Notes: generated from the sequence alone by a model not told the origin. Positions 51,193 through 60,916 are shown, counted from the first letter of the stretch. The stretch: DNA of 64,000 nucleotides from Bradyrhizobium nitroreducens (GCF_002776695.1 NZ_LFJC01000003.1:7167494-7231493); one strand, 5' to 3'. A program made the numbers and translations.

Positions 51193-52338
51193 ATGATCAT
51201 CAACTCTCGCTTCTTCAATCGATCCGAACTCATGGGCTTCATTGCTCTGGCCGCCGTGCTGTTCGTGATCCTGCCGCTGACGCTCGACGTGTTCCGCCTC
51301 AATCTGGTCGCGAAATACCTGACCTACGCCTTTGTCGCGCTCGGCCTCGTGCTGTGCTGGGGCTATGGCGGCATCCTGAGCCTGGGGCAGGGCGTGTTCT
51401 TCGGCCTCGGCGGCTATTGCATGGCGATGTTCCTCAAGCTCGAGGCCTCGAGCGTCGAGAACACCAAGATCCAGTCGACGCCCGGCATTCCCGACTTCAT
51501 GGACTGGAATCAGATCACGTCGCTGCCGTTGTTCTGGCAGCCGTTCCACAGCCTCACCTTCACCATCCTCGCCATCATCCTGGTCCCCGGCATCTTCGCC
51601 CTGATCATCGGCACGGCGATGTTCAAGCGCCGCGTCGGCGGCACCTATTTCGCGATCATCACCCAGGCCGTCGCCGCCATCCTCACCATCCTGATCGTCG
51701 GCCAGCAGGGCTATACCGGCGGCATCAACGGCATGACCGACCTGCGCACGCTCAAGGGCTGGGACATCCGGCCCGACCACGCCAAGATCATCCTGTACTT
51801 CGTCGAGGTCGTGCTGCTGTTCGTCTGCATCGGCATCGCGCAGTTCATCCGCCTGACCAAGCTCGGTCGCATCCTGGTGGCGATGCGCGAGCAGGAGGAT
51901 CGGGTTCGCTTCTCCGGTTACAGCGTCGCCAATTTCAAGATCTTTGCCTTCTGCATGGCCGCGGTGTTCGCCGCGATCGGCGGCGCCATGTTCGCGCTGA
52001 ATGTCGGTTTCATGTCGCCGTCCTTCGTCGGCATCGTGCCGTCGATCGAGATGGTGATCTACACCGCGGTCGGCGGGCGGATGTCGATCTTCGGCGCGAT
52101 CTGGGGTGCCATCCTGGTGAACTTCGCCAAGACCAGCCTGTCGGAATCCTTCCCGCAACTCTGGCTGTTCGGCCTCGGCGCGCTGTTCATCGCGGTCGTG
52201 CTCGCCTTCCCGAACGGCCTGTCCGGGCTGTGGGCCGACTACGTGCAGCCACGAATCGATCGGCTGTTCGCCTCGCGCAAGTCGAAGTCGGACTGGAGCG
52301 GCAATTCGGTCGCCGACGGCGCAGCACCGGCGGAGTGA
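51193..52338 (+). CDS. urtC: Urea/amide ABC transporter permease UrtC
   Basis: A 381-residue permease of the LivM type, with 'CWGYGGILSLGQGVFFGLGGYCMAMFLK' and 'AMREQEDRVRFSGYSVANFKIFAF', the cytoplasmic loop that contacts the ATPases. It starts 17 bases after urtB. UrtC proteins end in a hydrophilic tail as here ('ASRKSKSDWSGNS'). Confidence 0.94.
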   Translation: MIINSRFFNRSELMGFIALAAVLFVILPLTLDVFRLNLVAKYLTYAFVALGLVLCWGYGGILSLGQGVFFGLGGYCMAMFLKLEASSVENTKIQSTPGIPDFMDWNQITSLPLFWQPFHSLTFTILAIILVPGIFALIIGTAMFKRRVGGTYFAIITQAVAAILTILIVGQQGYTGGINGMTDLRTLKGWDIRPDHAKIILYFVEVVLLFVCIGIAQFIRLTKLGRILVAMREQEDRVRFSGYSVANFKIFAFCMAAVFAAIGGAMFALNVGFMSPSFVGIVPSIEMVIYTAVGGRMSIFGAIWGAILVNFAKTSLSESFPQLWLFGLGALFIAVVLAFPNGLSGLWADYVQPRIDRLFASRKSKSDWSGNSVADGAAPAE

Positions 52339-52402
52339 GGAGATCGTCATGCTCGTCGGACACCACGACGCCGATGCCACACTGACAGTAAGGAGATAGA
52401 TC

Positions 52403-53158
52403 GTGCTCATCGGTCATCAGCCCAAGGATTTCCTGCTCGCGGTCTCCGGACTCACCGTCTCGTTCGACGGCTTCAAGGCGGTCAAGGACCTCTCCTTCTA
52501 CGTCGAGGAGAACGAGATCCGCGTCATCATCGGTCCCAATGGCGCCGGCAAGACCACGGTGCTCGACCTGATCTGCGGCAAGACCAGGGCGACCTCGGGC
52601 TCGATCCAGTTTCGTGGCAAGGAGCTCACGAAGATGCGGGAGAACGAGATCGTGCAGACCGGCGTCGGGCGCAAGTTCCAGACGCCGTCGGTGTTCGAGG
52701 ACCTCACCGTGTTCGAGAATCTCGAGATCTCGTTCCCGCGCGGCCGCACCGTGTTCGGCTCGCTGACCTTTCAGCGCGACCAGCTGGTGAAGGACCGGGT
52801 CGAGGAGGTCGCGGAGATGATCTTCCTCAAGGACAAGCTCAACACCTATGCCGACGAGCTCAGCCATGGCCAGAAGCAATGGCTCGAGATCGGCATGCTG
52901 CTGATCCAGGATCCCGACCTCCTGATGCTGGATGAGCCCGTCGCCGGCATGAGCGTGTCCGAGCGCGCCAAGACCGCCGAGCTGCTCAACCGCATCATCA
53001 AGAACCGTTCGGTACTCGTGATCGAGCACGACATGAAGTTCGTCGAGGACATCGCGCACAAGGTCACCGTGCTGCACCAGGGCCAGATCCTCTCGGAGGG
53101 GACCATGGAGAAGGTGCAGAACGATCCCAAGGTCATCGAAGTGTATCTCGGCCACTAA
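52403..53158 (+). CDS. urtD: Urea/amide ABC transporter ATPase UrtD
   Basis: A 251-residue LivG-type ATPase. Walker A is GPNGAGKTT, the signature LSHGQKQW, Walker B LLMLDEP, and the H-loop EHDMKFV. The GTG at 52403 with AAGGAG upstream is the start. It drives import by the UrtABC complex together with UrtE, encoded 10 bases downstream. Confidence 0.95.
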   Translation: MLIGHQPKDFLLAVSGLTVSFDGFKAVKDLSFYVEENEIRVIIGPNGAGKTTVLDLICGKTRATSGSIQFRGKELTKMRENEIVQTGVGRKFQTPSVFEDLTVFENLEISFPRGRTVFGSLTFQRDQLVKDRVEEVAEMIFLKDKLNTYADELSHGQKQWLEIGMLLIQDPDLLMLDEPVAGMSVSERAKTAELLNRIIKNRSVLVIEHDMKFVEDIAHKVTVLHQGQILSEGTMEKVQNDPKVIEVYLGH

Positions 53159-53168
53159 GGAGCACGCG

Positions 53169-53858
53169 ATGCTGGCAATTTCGGATCTTCACGTCGCCTA
53201 CGGCCAGAGCGAGGTGTTGCACGGGCTCAACGTCAAGGTCGCGCCGAACGAGATCGTCGCGATCATGGGCCGCAACGGCATGGGCAAGACCACGCTGATG
53301 AAGTCGCTGATGGGCATCCTGCCCGCGAAGAGCGGATCGGTGACCATGGACGGCGCCGAGCTCGGTGGCCTCAAGAGTTATGAGCGCGTCGCCAAGGGCC
53401 TCGCCTATGTGCCGCAGGGCCGCATGATCTTCTCCACCATGACGGTGAAGGAGAACATCGAGACGGGCCTTGTCGTTGCGGGCGAATCCGAGGTGCCGGG
53501 CGACATCTACGAGCTGTTTCCGGTGCTGCTTGAAATGAAGGGCCGCCGCGGCGGCAATCTCTCAGGCGGCCAGCAACAGCAGCTCGCCATTGCCCGCGCA
53601 CTCGCGACCAAGCCGAAGGTGCTGCTGCTGGACGAGCCGACCGAAGGCATCCAGCCCTCGATCATCAAGGACATGGCGCGCACCTTGAAGCGCATCCGCG
53701 ACGAGAAGGGGCTCTCGATCGTCGTGTCCGAGCAGGTCCTGAGCTTCGCCCTCGAGATCGCCGACCGGGTGCTCGTGATCGAGAACGGCGAGATCGTCCG
53801 CGACGATCCGCGCGACGCCGTCGATGCCGCACAGGTCTCGAAATATCTGTCCGTCTAA
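53169..53858 (+). CDS. urtE: Urea/amide ABC transporter ATPase UrtE
   Basis: A 229-residue LivF-type ATPase. Walker A is GRNGMGKTT, the signature LSGGQQQQLAIARAL, Walker B VLLLDEP with the UrtE-type 'TEGIQPSII' continuation. It forms the heterodimer with UrtD. The ATG at 53169 follows AAGGAGC. Confidence 0.95.
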   Translation: MLAISDLHVAYGQSEVLHGLNVKVAPNEIVAIMGRNGMGKTTLMKSLMGILPAKSGSVTMDGAELGGLKSYERVAKGLAYVPQGRMIFSTMTVKENIETGLVVAGESEVPGDIYELFPVLLEMKGRRGGNLSGGQQQQLAIARALATKPKVLLLDEPTEGIQPSIIKDMARTLKRIRDEKGLSIVVSEQVLSFALEIADRVLVIENGEIVRDDPRDAVDAAQVSKYLSV

Positions 53859-53886
53859 CCAACCGTAGTCAAAGGGGAGCATCTCG

Positions 53887-55116
53887 ATGCCAGAGACACT
53901 GATCAAGGTCGATCTCACCAAATCGGCCTATGAAAATGACATGGTGCACAACCGCTGGCACCCCGACATCCCGATCGTGGCCTGGGTCAATCCCGGCGAC
54001 GATTTCATCATCGAGACCTATGACTGGACCGGCGGCTTCATCAAGAACAACGATTCCGCCGACGACGTGCGCGATATCGACCTGTCGATCGTGCACTTCC
54101 TGTCCGGTCCGATCGGCGTCAAGGGCGCCGAGCCCGGCGATCTCCTCGTCGTCGACCTGCTCGACGTCGGCCCGATGAAGGAGAGCCTGTGGGGCTTCAA
54201 CGGCTTCTTCTCCAAGCAGAATGGCGGCGGTTTCCTGACCGACCATTTCCCGCTGGCGCAGAAGTCGATCTGGGACATCAAGGGCCTCTACACCTCATCG
54301 CGCCACGTCCCCGGCGTGAACTTTGCGGGCCTGATCCATCCCGGCCTGATCGGTTGTCTGCCCGATCCGAAGATGCTGGAGACCTGGAACAAGCGCGAGG
54401 CCGAGCTGATCTCGACCAATCCGACCCGCGTTCCGGGTCTCGCGAATCCGCCCTTCGCGGCGACTGCCCATGGCGGCCGCGCCAAGGGTGACGTCAAGGC
54501 CAAGATCGGTGCGGAGGGCGCACGCACCGTGCCGCCGCGCGAGCATGGCGGCAATTGCGACATCAAGGATCTCTCGCGCGGCTCGAAGATCTACTTCCCG
54601 GTCTATGTGCCCGGTGCGGGTCTGTCGATGGGCGACCTGCACTTCAGCCAGGGCGACGGCGAGATCACCTTCTGCGGCGCCATCGAGATGGCCGGCTGGC
54701 TGCATCTGAAGGTCGAAGTGATCAAGGACGGCATGTCGAAATACGGCATCAAGAATCCGATCTTCAAGCCGTCGCCGATCACGCCGAACTACAAGGACTA
54801 CCTGATCTTCGAAGGCATTTCGGTGGACGAGGCCGGCAAGCAGCACTATCTCGACGTTCACATCGCCTATCGTCAGGCCTGTCTCAACGCCATCGAGTAC
54901 CTGAAGAAGTTCGGCTATTCCGGCGCCCAGGCCTATTCGATCCTCGGCACCGCGCCGTGCCAGGGCCACATCTCCGGGGTGGTCGACGTGCCCAACGCCT
55001 GCGCCACGCTATGGTTGCCGACGGAGATCTTCGACTTCGACGTGATGCCGTCGGCAGCAGGTCCCATCAAGCACATCACCGGCGATATCCAGATGCCGAT
55101 CTCGCCGGACAAGTGA
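53887..55116 (+). CDS. fmdA: Formamidase
   Basis: A 409-residue acetamidase/formamidase-family enzyme that hydrolyses formamide to formate and ammonia. It begins MPETLIKVDLTKSAYEND, close to Methylophilus FmdA. It has 'PGDLLVVDLLDVGPM', 'GEITFCGAIEMAGWLHLKVEVIKDG' and 'GHISGVVDVPNACATLWLPTEIFDFD', all conserved in the family. Metal-binding histidines include those in 'HFPLAQ' and 'GLIHPG'. It starts 28 bases after urtE, so substrate import and hydrolysis are produced together. Confidence 0.95.
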   Translation: MPETLIKVDLTKSAYENDMVHNRWHPDIPIVAWVNPGDDFIIETYDWTGGFIKNNDSADDVRDIDLSIVHFLSGPIGVKGAEPGDLLVVDLLDVGPMKESLWGFNGFFSKQNGGGFLTDHFPLAQKSIWDIKGLYTSSRHVPGVNFAGLIHPGLIGCLPDPKMLETWNKREAELISTNPTRVPGLANPPFAATAHGGRAKGDVKAKIGAEGARTVPPREHGGNCDIKDLSRGSKIYFPVYVPGAGLSMGDLHFSQGDGEITFCGAIEMAGWLHLKVEVIKDGMSKYGIKNPIFKPSPITPNYKDYLIFEGISVDEAGKQHYLDVHIAYRQACLNAIEYLKKFGYSGAQAYSILGTAPCQGHISGVVDVPNACATLWLPTEIFDFDVMPSAAGPIKHITGDIQMPISPDK

Positions 55117-55213
55117 TCCCTGCGCGACGGGATGCGGGACGGCCGGCGTTTCTGGTCGCCCCGCATCCGCCGCCAGGCGTGTTGAACAGGCAAGAGCGTT
55201 GGGGATGATGTAA

Positions 55214-55591
55214 ATGCCGGTCTACGAATATCTCTGTGACGATTGCGGACCCTTCAAGGATCTGCGCCCGATGGCGGAATGCGACGATCCGCAAAGCTGC
55301 CCGCATTGCGAGACGATGGCGCCGCGGGTGATCCTGACCGCACCGAATTTCTTCTGCATGCCGGCGGACAAGCGCAAGGCACACGCCGTCAACGAGCGCA
55401 GCTCGCACGCGCCGCAGACGCTGGCGCAATACAAGGCTTCGCATGGTCCCGGCTGCGGCTGCTGCTCGTCGGGCAAGACGGTCAAGGACAAGAGCTCGGC
55501 GGACAAGAAGAAGCCGGCGCGGCTGGTGACGAAGACGAAGAGCGGCGCCAAGGGCTTCCCGACGGCGCGGCCCTGGATGATCAGCCACTGA
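55214..55591 (+). CDS. fmdB: FmdB-type zinc-ribbon protein
   Basis: A 125-residue protein with an N-terminal zinc ribbon of the CxxC_CXXC_SSSS/FmdB family: MPVYEYLCDDC and CPHC. A Gly/Cys motif (GCGCCSSG) and a Lys-rich basic tail follow. FmdB of Methylophilus was named for regulation of the formamidase gene. Whether this copy binds DNA or assists the enzyme is unknown. It lies between fmdA and amiE in the operon. Confidence 0.88.
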   Translation: MPVYEYLCDDCGPFKDLRPMAECDDPQSCPHCETMAPRVILTAPNFFCMPADKRKAHAVNERSSHAPQTLAQYKASHGPGCGCCSSGKTVKDKSSADKKKPARLVTKTKSGAKGFPTARPWMISH

Positions 55592-55627
55592 CGCACCTCA
55601 AACCAAGAGAAGACAGGAGCGCCCAAC

Positions 55628-56668
55628 ATGCTTCATGGTGACATTTCCAGCAGCAACGACACGGTCGGCGTCGCAGTCGTCAACTACAAGATGCCCCGCC
55701 TGCACACCAAGGCCGAGGTGCTCGACAACGCCCGCAAGATCGCCGACATGATCGTCGGCATGAAGGTCGGCCTGCCCGGCATGGACCTCGTGATCTTCCC
55801 GGAATATTCCACGCAGGGCATCATGTACGACTCCAAGGAGATGTACGAGACGGCCTCCGTGGTGCCGGGCGAGGAGACCGCGATCTTCGCCGAGGCCTGT
55901 CGCAAGGCGAAAGTATGGGGCGTGTTCTCGCTGACCGGCGAGCGCCACGAGGAGCATCCGCACAAGGCGCCCTACAACACCTTGATCCTGATGAACGACA
56001 AGGGCGAGATCGTCCAGAAGTACCGCAAGATCATGCCCTGGGTGCCGATCGAGGGCTGGTATCCCGGCAATTGCACCTATGTCTCCGAGGGACCGAAGGG
56101 CCTCAAGGTCAGCCTGATCATCTGCGATGACGGCAACTACCCGGAGATCTGGCGCGACTGCGCCATGAAGGGCGCCGAGCTGATCGTGCGCTGCCAGGGC
56201 TACATGTACCCGGCCAAGGAGCAGCAGGTCATGATTTCGAAGGCGATGGCGTGGGCCAACAACGTCTATGTCGCGGTCGCCAATGCCGCGGGCTTCGACG
56301 GCGTCTACTCGTATTTCGGTCACTCCGCGATCATCGGCTTCGATGGCCGCACGCTCGGCGAATGCGGCGAGGAGGATTACGGCATCCAATACGCGCAGCT
56401 CTCGAAGCATCTGATCCGCGACGCGCGCCGCAACGGCCAGTCGCAAAACCATCTCTACAAGCTGGTCCACCGCGGCTACACCGGCATGATCAATTCCGGC
56501 GACAGCCCGCGCGGCGTCGCGGCCTGCCCGTATGACTTCTACAAGAACTGGATCAACGATCCCGAAGGGACGCGCGACATGGTGGAAGCCATGACGCGGT
56601 CGACGCCCGGCACGGCGGAATGTCCGATCGACGGCATTCCCAACGAGTCGGCTCCGTCCAACTACTGA
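55628..56668 (+). CDS. amiE: Aliphatic amidase
   Basis: A 346-residue nitrilase-superfamily amidase, the same length as Pseudomonas AmiE. The Glu59-Lys134-Cys166 triad is visible in FPEYST, YRKIMPW and [10 protein letters not shown], at exactly the numbering of AmiE. The C-terminal extension '[24 protein letters not shown]' is typical. It converts acetamide, propionamide and similar amides to acid plus ammonia. Formamidase and amidase in one operon indicate use of short amides as nitrogen sources. Confidence 0.95.
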   Translation: MLHGDISSSNDTVGVAVVNYKMPRLHTKAEVLDNARKIADMIVGMKVGLPGMDLVIFPEYSTQGIMYDSKEMYETASVVPGEETAIFAEACRKAKVWGVFSLTGERHEEHPHKAPYNTLILMNDKGEIVQKYRKIMPWVPIEGWYPGNCTYVSEGPKGLKVSLIICDDGNYPEIWRDCAMKGAELIVRCQGYMYPAKEQQVMISKAMAWANNVYVAVANAAGFDGVYSYFGHSAIIGFDGRTLGECGEEDYGIQYAQLSKHLIRDARRNGQSQNHLYKLVHRGYTGMINSGDSPRGVAACPYDFYKNWINDPEGTRDMVEAMTRSTPGTAECPIDGIPNESAPSNY

Positions 56669-56719
56669 GCGGCTGCGCGAGCCGGTCGATCGGCCCGCAC
56701 CGCGTTTTGCTCGGTGAGG

Positions 56720-56743
56720 AGGCGTTCACCGATGTGAACGCCT
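56720..56743 (+). terminator. Perfect hairpin after amiE
   Basis: AGGCGTTCAC (56720-56729), loop CGAT, GTGAACGCCT (56734-56743): a perfect 10-base stem with a 4-base loop, 51 bases after the amiE stop. No T run follows, so it may be a processing or factor-assisted stop. The rest of the 283-base gap to 56952 holds no gene I can support. Confidence 0.55.
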
Positions 56744-56951
56744 GTCCATAACAATGGACGTTTTGCCGCCGCCGACCTGCGCAGATCGGGAGGCAACGCG
56801 CCAAAAGCGTGACCCGGTTGCAACATAGGCCGGCAGAGTCGGTACGATTGTGACCTGGGCAGGTCGATCGGCCGATTCCGTAGTTTCACGGGCGAGCCCA
56901 GTCCCCTAATTTGCCGGCGGCGCTGCTGAGGGCGCCGGAGTTCGGGGCTTC

Positions 56952-59864
56952 GTGGTGGTGTATCGATCGCGATCGAGGGGACAGTTGCGGCCGCGCGTCG
57001 CGCTGGCGGCTGCGTGTCTCGCGGCGGTGCTGTCCGGCGTCGGTCTTCCGACCACGCCGGCCCGCGCGCAATGCGCGCCCGATCCGGCAGCGAGCGGCCA
57101 GACCGTCACATGCAGCGGGACCGACACCAACGGCTTTGCCGCCGGCGGCGGCGTCAACGGGCTCACCGTCAATGTGCTCGCGGGCGCCACCGTCAGCGAC
57201 AACGGCACCGCGGCGATCAGTGTCAACGACGGCAACACCATCACCAACGCCGGCACGCTGTCGGTCGGCGCATCGGGGACGGCTATTTTCGGTGGCCAGA
57301 ACAACACCGTCACCAACACCGTGACCGGATCGATCACGGGCTTGGCCGATGCGATCGGCGTCTATCTCTTCGGCGGTGCGACGGTGACCAATGCCGGCTC
57401 CATTGCCGTCGGCAATTCGTCGGGCGGGCCGTCGGGCGGCATCCTGGCGATCAACGATAGCAACAGCGTCACCAACACGGCGACCGGCACCATCACGGTC
57501 GGGCAGAACGCCGTCGGCATCTTCATGCAGGGTAATTTCGAGACGGCGACCAGTCTCGGATCCATTACCGCAGGCACCGGCGGCGCGGGCATTGCCGTGC
57601 TCGGCGACGATGCCAAGGTGACCAATGGCGGTTCGATCACGACGGGAAGCGGCGGATCGGCCGGCATCTCGGTGCAGGGTAACCGGGCCGAGGTCAACCA
57701 GAATGGAACGATCAACGTCGGGCTGGGCGGAGCAGGCATCCTCATCACCGGAGCCAGCGTAACCATCGCCAACCGCGGGCAGATCTCGGGCGTGGGGTCG
57801 GCCGAAGGCATCGTCGTGCTCTCGGATGACGGCATCATCGTCAACGCGGGGACGATCACTGTCGGCGCGTCCGGCGTCGGGATCGACGTTACCACGCTGA
57901 GCACGACCAACGGGATCGTGAATACCGGGACCATCACCGTCGGTGCAGGCGGCACGGGCATCATGCTCAGCGGCGGCGGAACCGTCTTCAACTCCGGCAC
58001 GATCAACGCCGCGACAGGTGCTGCGGCGATCGAGCTCTGCGGTTGCGGCGGCAATACGCTCACGCTCGGTCCCGGCAGCGTCATCAACGGAACCGTGTTC
58101 GGCTCCGGCACCGACACATTCCAGCTCGGCGGCCTCGGCAAGGACAGGTTCAACCTCGACCTGATCGGACTTGGTCTCCAATATGACGGCTTCTCGACGT
58201 TCAACAAGGTCGACAGTTCGACCTGGACCGTGACGGGCACCGGCAACCAGGACTGGAACGTGCTGGGCGGCACCCTGCTGCTCTCGGGCACGATCAACGG
58301 CACGGTTTCGGTCGCTCCGGGCGGCACGTTCGGCGGAAGCGGCACGGTGACCGCCGTTTCCGTCAATGGCGGCGCGTTTGCGCCCGGCAATCCGACCGGC
58401 GCGCTGAACGTTGCGGGCAATCTCACCTTCACGTCGGCGTCCAGCTACGTCGTGCAGGTCTCGGGGGCGAGCAACGGCCTTGCGATCGTGGGCGGCACCG
58501 CGACGCTGGCCGGCGCCACCGTCGTCGTGGTTCCGACCGGCACGATCACGAAGCACTACACCATTCTCAATGCAGCCACGCTGCCCGACACGTTCAACCC
58601 CGTGGTCGCCGGACTGTCGCCCAACTTGCACGCTACGCTGAGCTACGATCCGAACAACGTCTTTCTCGATCTTGCGTTGGGTTATGGCAGCGGGCTCAAC
58701 ATCAATCAGCAAAATGTCGCCAACGTGCTGACCAACTATTTCAACAGTACCGGCGGCTTGCCCGTGGCGCTCGCCAATCTTTCGCCGGCGGGCCTGAGCC
58801 AAGCCTCCGGCGAGTCGGTAACGGGGTCTCAGCAGACGACCTTTGAGGCGATGAACCTGTTCATCAATCTGCTGACCGATGTGTTCGGCTCGGGGCGCAG
58901 CGGCTCGCCCGGGGCGCCCCCCTTTGCCGATGACCCGAGCGCGAGTGCCTATGCGGCGACCCGCACGAGCGCGCGCGACGCGTTCGCTTCAATTGCCCGC
59001 AAGGCTCCGGCTGCATCGTTCGAGCAGCGCTGGGATGTCTGGGCAGCCGGCTACGGCGGCTCGCAGACCACCGATGGCAATGCAGGCCTCGGCTCGAGCA
59101 ACACCTCCAGCAGCGTTTATGGTACCGCCGTGGGCCTCGATTACCGCTTCTCGCCATCGACGATTGTGGGCTTTGCGCTCGCGGGCGGCGGGACCGCCTT
59201 CAATGTCAACGGTCTCGGTTGGGGCCGCTCCGATCTGTTCCAGGCTGGCGCGTTCGTGCGTCATACGGCGGGGCCGGCCTACATCACGGCGGCGCTCGCC
59301 TATGGCTGGCAGGATGTCACGACCAACCGCGTCGTGACGGCGGCCGGCTATGACCAGTTGCGGGCACAGTTCAACGCCAATGCGCTCTCGGGCCGCATCG
59401 AGGGCGGCTATCGCCATGCCATGCAGTGGGCGGGCGTCACGCCCTATGCTGCGCTGCAGGCCACCTTGTTCAGCCTGCCATCCTATGCCGAATCGGCCGT
59501 GGCCGGCAGCAACGTCTTCGCACTCAACTATGCCGCCAAGGACGTGACCAGCACCCGCACCGAGCTCGGTCTGCGCGCGGATCGGTCATTTGCCGCGGCC
59601 GGCGGCCTGGTGACCCTGCGCGGCCGCCTGGCCTGGGCGCATGATTACAATCCGGACCGCACGGCAGCAGCGGTGTTCCAGACGCTGCCGGGGTCGGCCT
59701 TCGTCGTGAACGGCGCGGCCCAGGCGCGCGATTCGGCTCTTACCACCGCATCAGCACAGATGAACTGGATGAACGGCTGGTCCGCATCGGCGACCTTCGA
59801 GGGCGAGTTCTCCAACGTCACGCGCTCCTACGCCGGCAAGGGCCTCGTGCGCTACGCCTGGTGA
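56952..59864 (+). CDS. Type V autotransporter with repetitive passenger
   Basis: A 970-residue outer-membrane protein. A signal peptide (about 1-39, ending ARAQC) is followed by a passenger (about 40-600) made of short degenerate repeats such as 'NAGTITVGASGVGID' and 'NTGTITVGAGGTGIM', typical of a beta-helix. The C-terminal ~270 residues form the autotransporter beta-barrel ('FEQRWDVWAAGYGGSQTTDGN', 'YGTAVGLDYRFSPSTIVGFALAGG') and end in Tyr-Ala-Trp, an aromatic last residue as required for outer-membrane insertion. No protease triad is visible, so an adhesin or structural role is likely. The start is one of three consecutive GTG codons at 56952-56960. Confidence 0.9.
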   Translation: MVVYRSRSRGQLRPRVALAAACLAAVLSGVGLPTTPARAQCAPDPAASGQTVTCSGTDTNGFAAGGGVNGLTVNVLAGATVSDNGTAAISVNDGNTITNAGTLSVGASGTAIFGGQNNTVTNTVTGSITGLADAIGVYLFGGATVTNAGSIAVGNSSGGPSGGILAINDSNSVTNTATGTITVGQNAVGIFMQGNFETATSLGSITAGTGGAGIAVLGDDAKVTNGGSITTGSGGSAGISVQGNRAEVNQNGTINVGLGGAGILITGASVTIANRGQISGVGSAEGIVVLSDDGIIVNAGTITVGASGVGIDVTTLSTTNGIVNTGTITVGAGGTGIMLSGGGTVFNSGTINAATGAAAIELCGCGGNTLTLGPGSVINGTVFGSGTDTFQLGGLGKDRFNLDLIGLGLQYDGFSTFNKVDSSTWTVTGTGNQDWNVLGGTLLLSGTINGTVSVAPGGTFGGSGTVTAVSVNGGAFAPGNPTGALNVAGNLTFTSASSYVVQVSGASNGLAIVGGTATLAGATVVVVPTGTITKHYTILNAATLPDTFNPVVAGLSPNLHATLSYDPNNVFLDLALGYGSGLNINQQNVANVLTNYFNSTGGLPVALANLSPAGLSQASGESVTGSQQTTFEAMNLFINLLTDVFGSGRSGSPGAPPFADDPSASAYAATRTSARDAFASIARKAPAASFEQRWDVWAAGYGGSQTTDGNAGLGSSNTSSSVYGTAVGLDYRFSPSTIVGFALAGGGTAFNVNGLGWGRSDLFQAGAFVRHTAGPAYITAALAYGWQDVTTNRVVTAAGYDQLRAQFNANALSGRIEGGYRHAMQWAGVTPYAALQATLFSLPSYAESAVAGSNVFALNYAAKDVTSTRTELGLRADRSFAAAGGLVTLRGRLAWAHDYNPDRTAAAVFQTLPGSAFVVNGAAQARDSALTTASAQMNWMNGWSASATFEGEFSNVTRSYAGKGLVRYAW

Positions 59865-59930
59865 GACATCGTCGCCGCTGGATCAAGCGGGACGGCCATC
59901 CTCCTCCAGGGGAGGATCAGAAAGAGGCCG

Positions 59931-60764
59931 CTACTGCTTCTTCTGCGACGGCTTGCGCGGGGGGCGCGGGGCCGCAGCGGCGGGGGTTGGCGTCCCACTC
60001 ATCTTGTTGGCGGCCTCGCTGACGTCGAGCAGCGAGCGACGGATATCCTCGAGATAGCCCGCCGATTTCTTCTTCATGACGTCGGCAAGCTCGTGTAGCC
60101 CCTTGATCTTCTCGAACAGCTCGTCGGCCTTGCCGTCGACGAAGCCGGGCATCACACCCTCGATCTTCGTGACCGCCTTGTCGAAACCCGCGAAGGCGCT
60201 GTCGACCTTCGCCATGACGGAATCGATCTCGCCGCCCTTGCTCCGGAGATCGGCGGTGTAATTTTCGAACGTGCGCAGGCCGTCCTTGATGGCGGGGGCA
60301 TTGCTGACGATCGTGCGATCGACGCTGTGCAGCGTCTCGACGATGGATTCGGCGTCGCTGAGGTCGGCGGTCAGCACGGGGATGCCGTCCGCGTCCAGCG
60401 GCACCGGGGGCGCAGTGGGAGCGCCTCCGATCAGCGAGATCGCGGCAACGCCGGTGAGACCCTGGAACTCGATGCCCGCCACGGTGTCCTTGCGGATCGG
60501 CGCGGTGTTGTCGAGCATCACCAGCGCCACGATCCTGCGCGGACTGTCCAGCTTGATCGACAGGATCTGGCCCGCGGGCACGCCGTCGAAATTGACCGGT
60601 CCGCCGCGGCGCAGGCCGCTGGCGGACCCGCCCTCGAACACCACGCGCAACTGGCTGCGGCTCTGGATGGTGCGCCATTTCTGCACGCCGAGCAGGCCAC
60701 CGAACGCCACGGCGATCACCGCCAGCGTCGCCGTTCCGATCACAAGATTGCTCGCGCGTGCCAT
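59931..60764 (-). CDS. Orphan MCE/MlaD-domain protein
   Basis: A 277-residue protein with one N-terminal membrane helix (residues 7-26) and a single MCE domain ('LRVVFEGGSASGLRRGGPVNFDGVPAG', 'GIEFQGLTGVAAISLIGG'), as in MlaD. A ~110-residue helical region with heptad-like hydrophobics and a Pro/Lys-rich tail follow. MlaD normally works with an ABC permease (MlaE) and ATPase (MlaF) in lipid traffic between membranes. Neither is adjacent here, so partners must be encoded elsewhere. Confidence 0.9.
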   Translation of the reverse strand: MARASNLVIGTATLAVIAVAFGGLLGVQKWRTIQSRSQLRVVFEGGSASGLRRGGPVNFDGVPAGQILSIKLDSPRRIVALVMLDNTAPIRKDTVAGIEFQGLTGVAAISLIGGAPTAPPVPLDADGIPVLTADLSDAESIVETLHSVDRTIVSNAPAIKDGLRTFENYTADLRSKGGEIDSVMAKVDSAFAGFDKAVTKIEGVMPGFVDGKADELFEKIKGLHELADVMKKKSAGYLEDIRRSLLDVSEAANKMSGTPTPAAAAPRPPRKPSQKKQ

Positions 60765-60817
60765 GCGGCTGAGTCTAAGGCCAAAGCAGGGAAGTTGGAA
60801 GAAGGCCGCGATGGTAA

Positions 60818-60902
60818 GTAGGGCGGGTTAGCGAAGCGTAACCCGCCGCCTTCTTCTCCACTCGTCAAATGCGGCGGATTACGCTTCGCTAATCCGCCCT
60901 AC
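60818..60902. repeat. Long hairpin-forming dispersed repeat
   Basis: GTAGGGCGGGTTAGCGAAGC...GCCGC (60818-60849) faces GCGGCGGATTACGCTTCGCT...CCCTAC (60871-60902), two ~32-base arms differing by a few T/C changes and enclosing a 21-base loop. It occupies most of the gap between the acyl-CoA synthetase and the MCE gene, both on the minus strand. Confidence 0.85.
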
Positions 60903-60916
60903 GGGCTTTAGGCGTC

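Noticed and set aside
56886-58802. Long minus-strand open frame (638 codons) opposite the autotransporter
   Set aside because: Its repetitive Arg/Ala/Asp composition mirrors the passenger repeats; the plus-strand frame has a signal peptide, repeats and beta-barrel.
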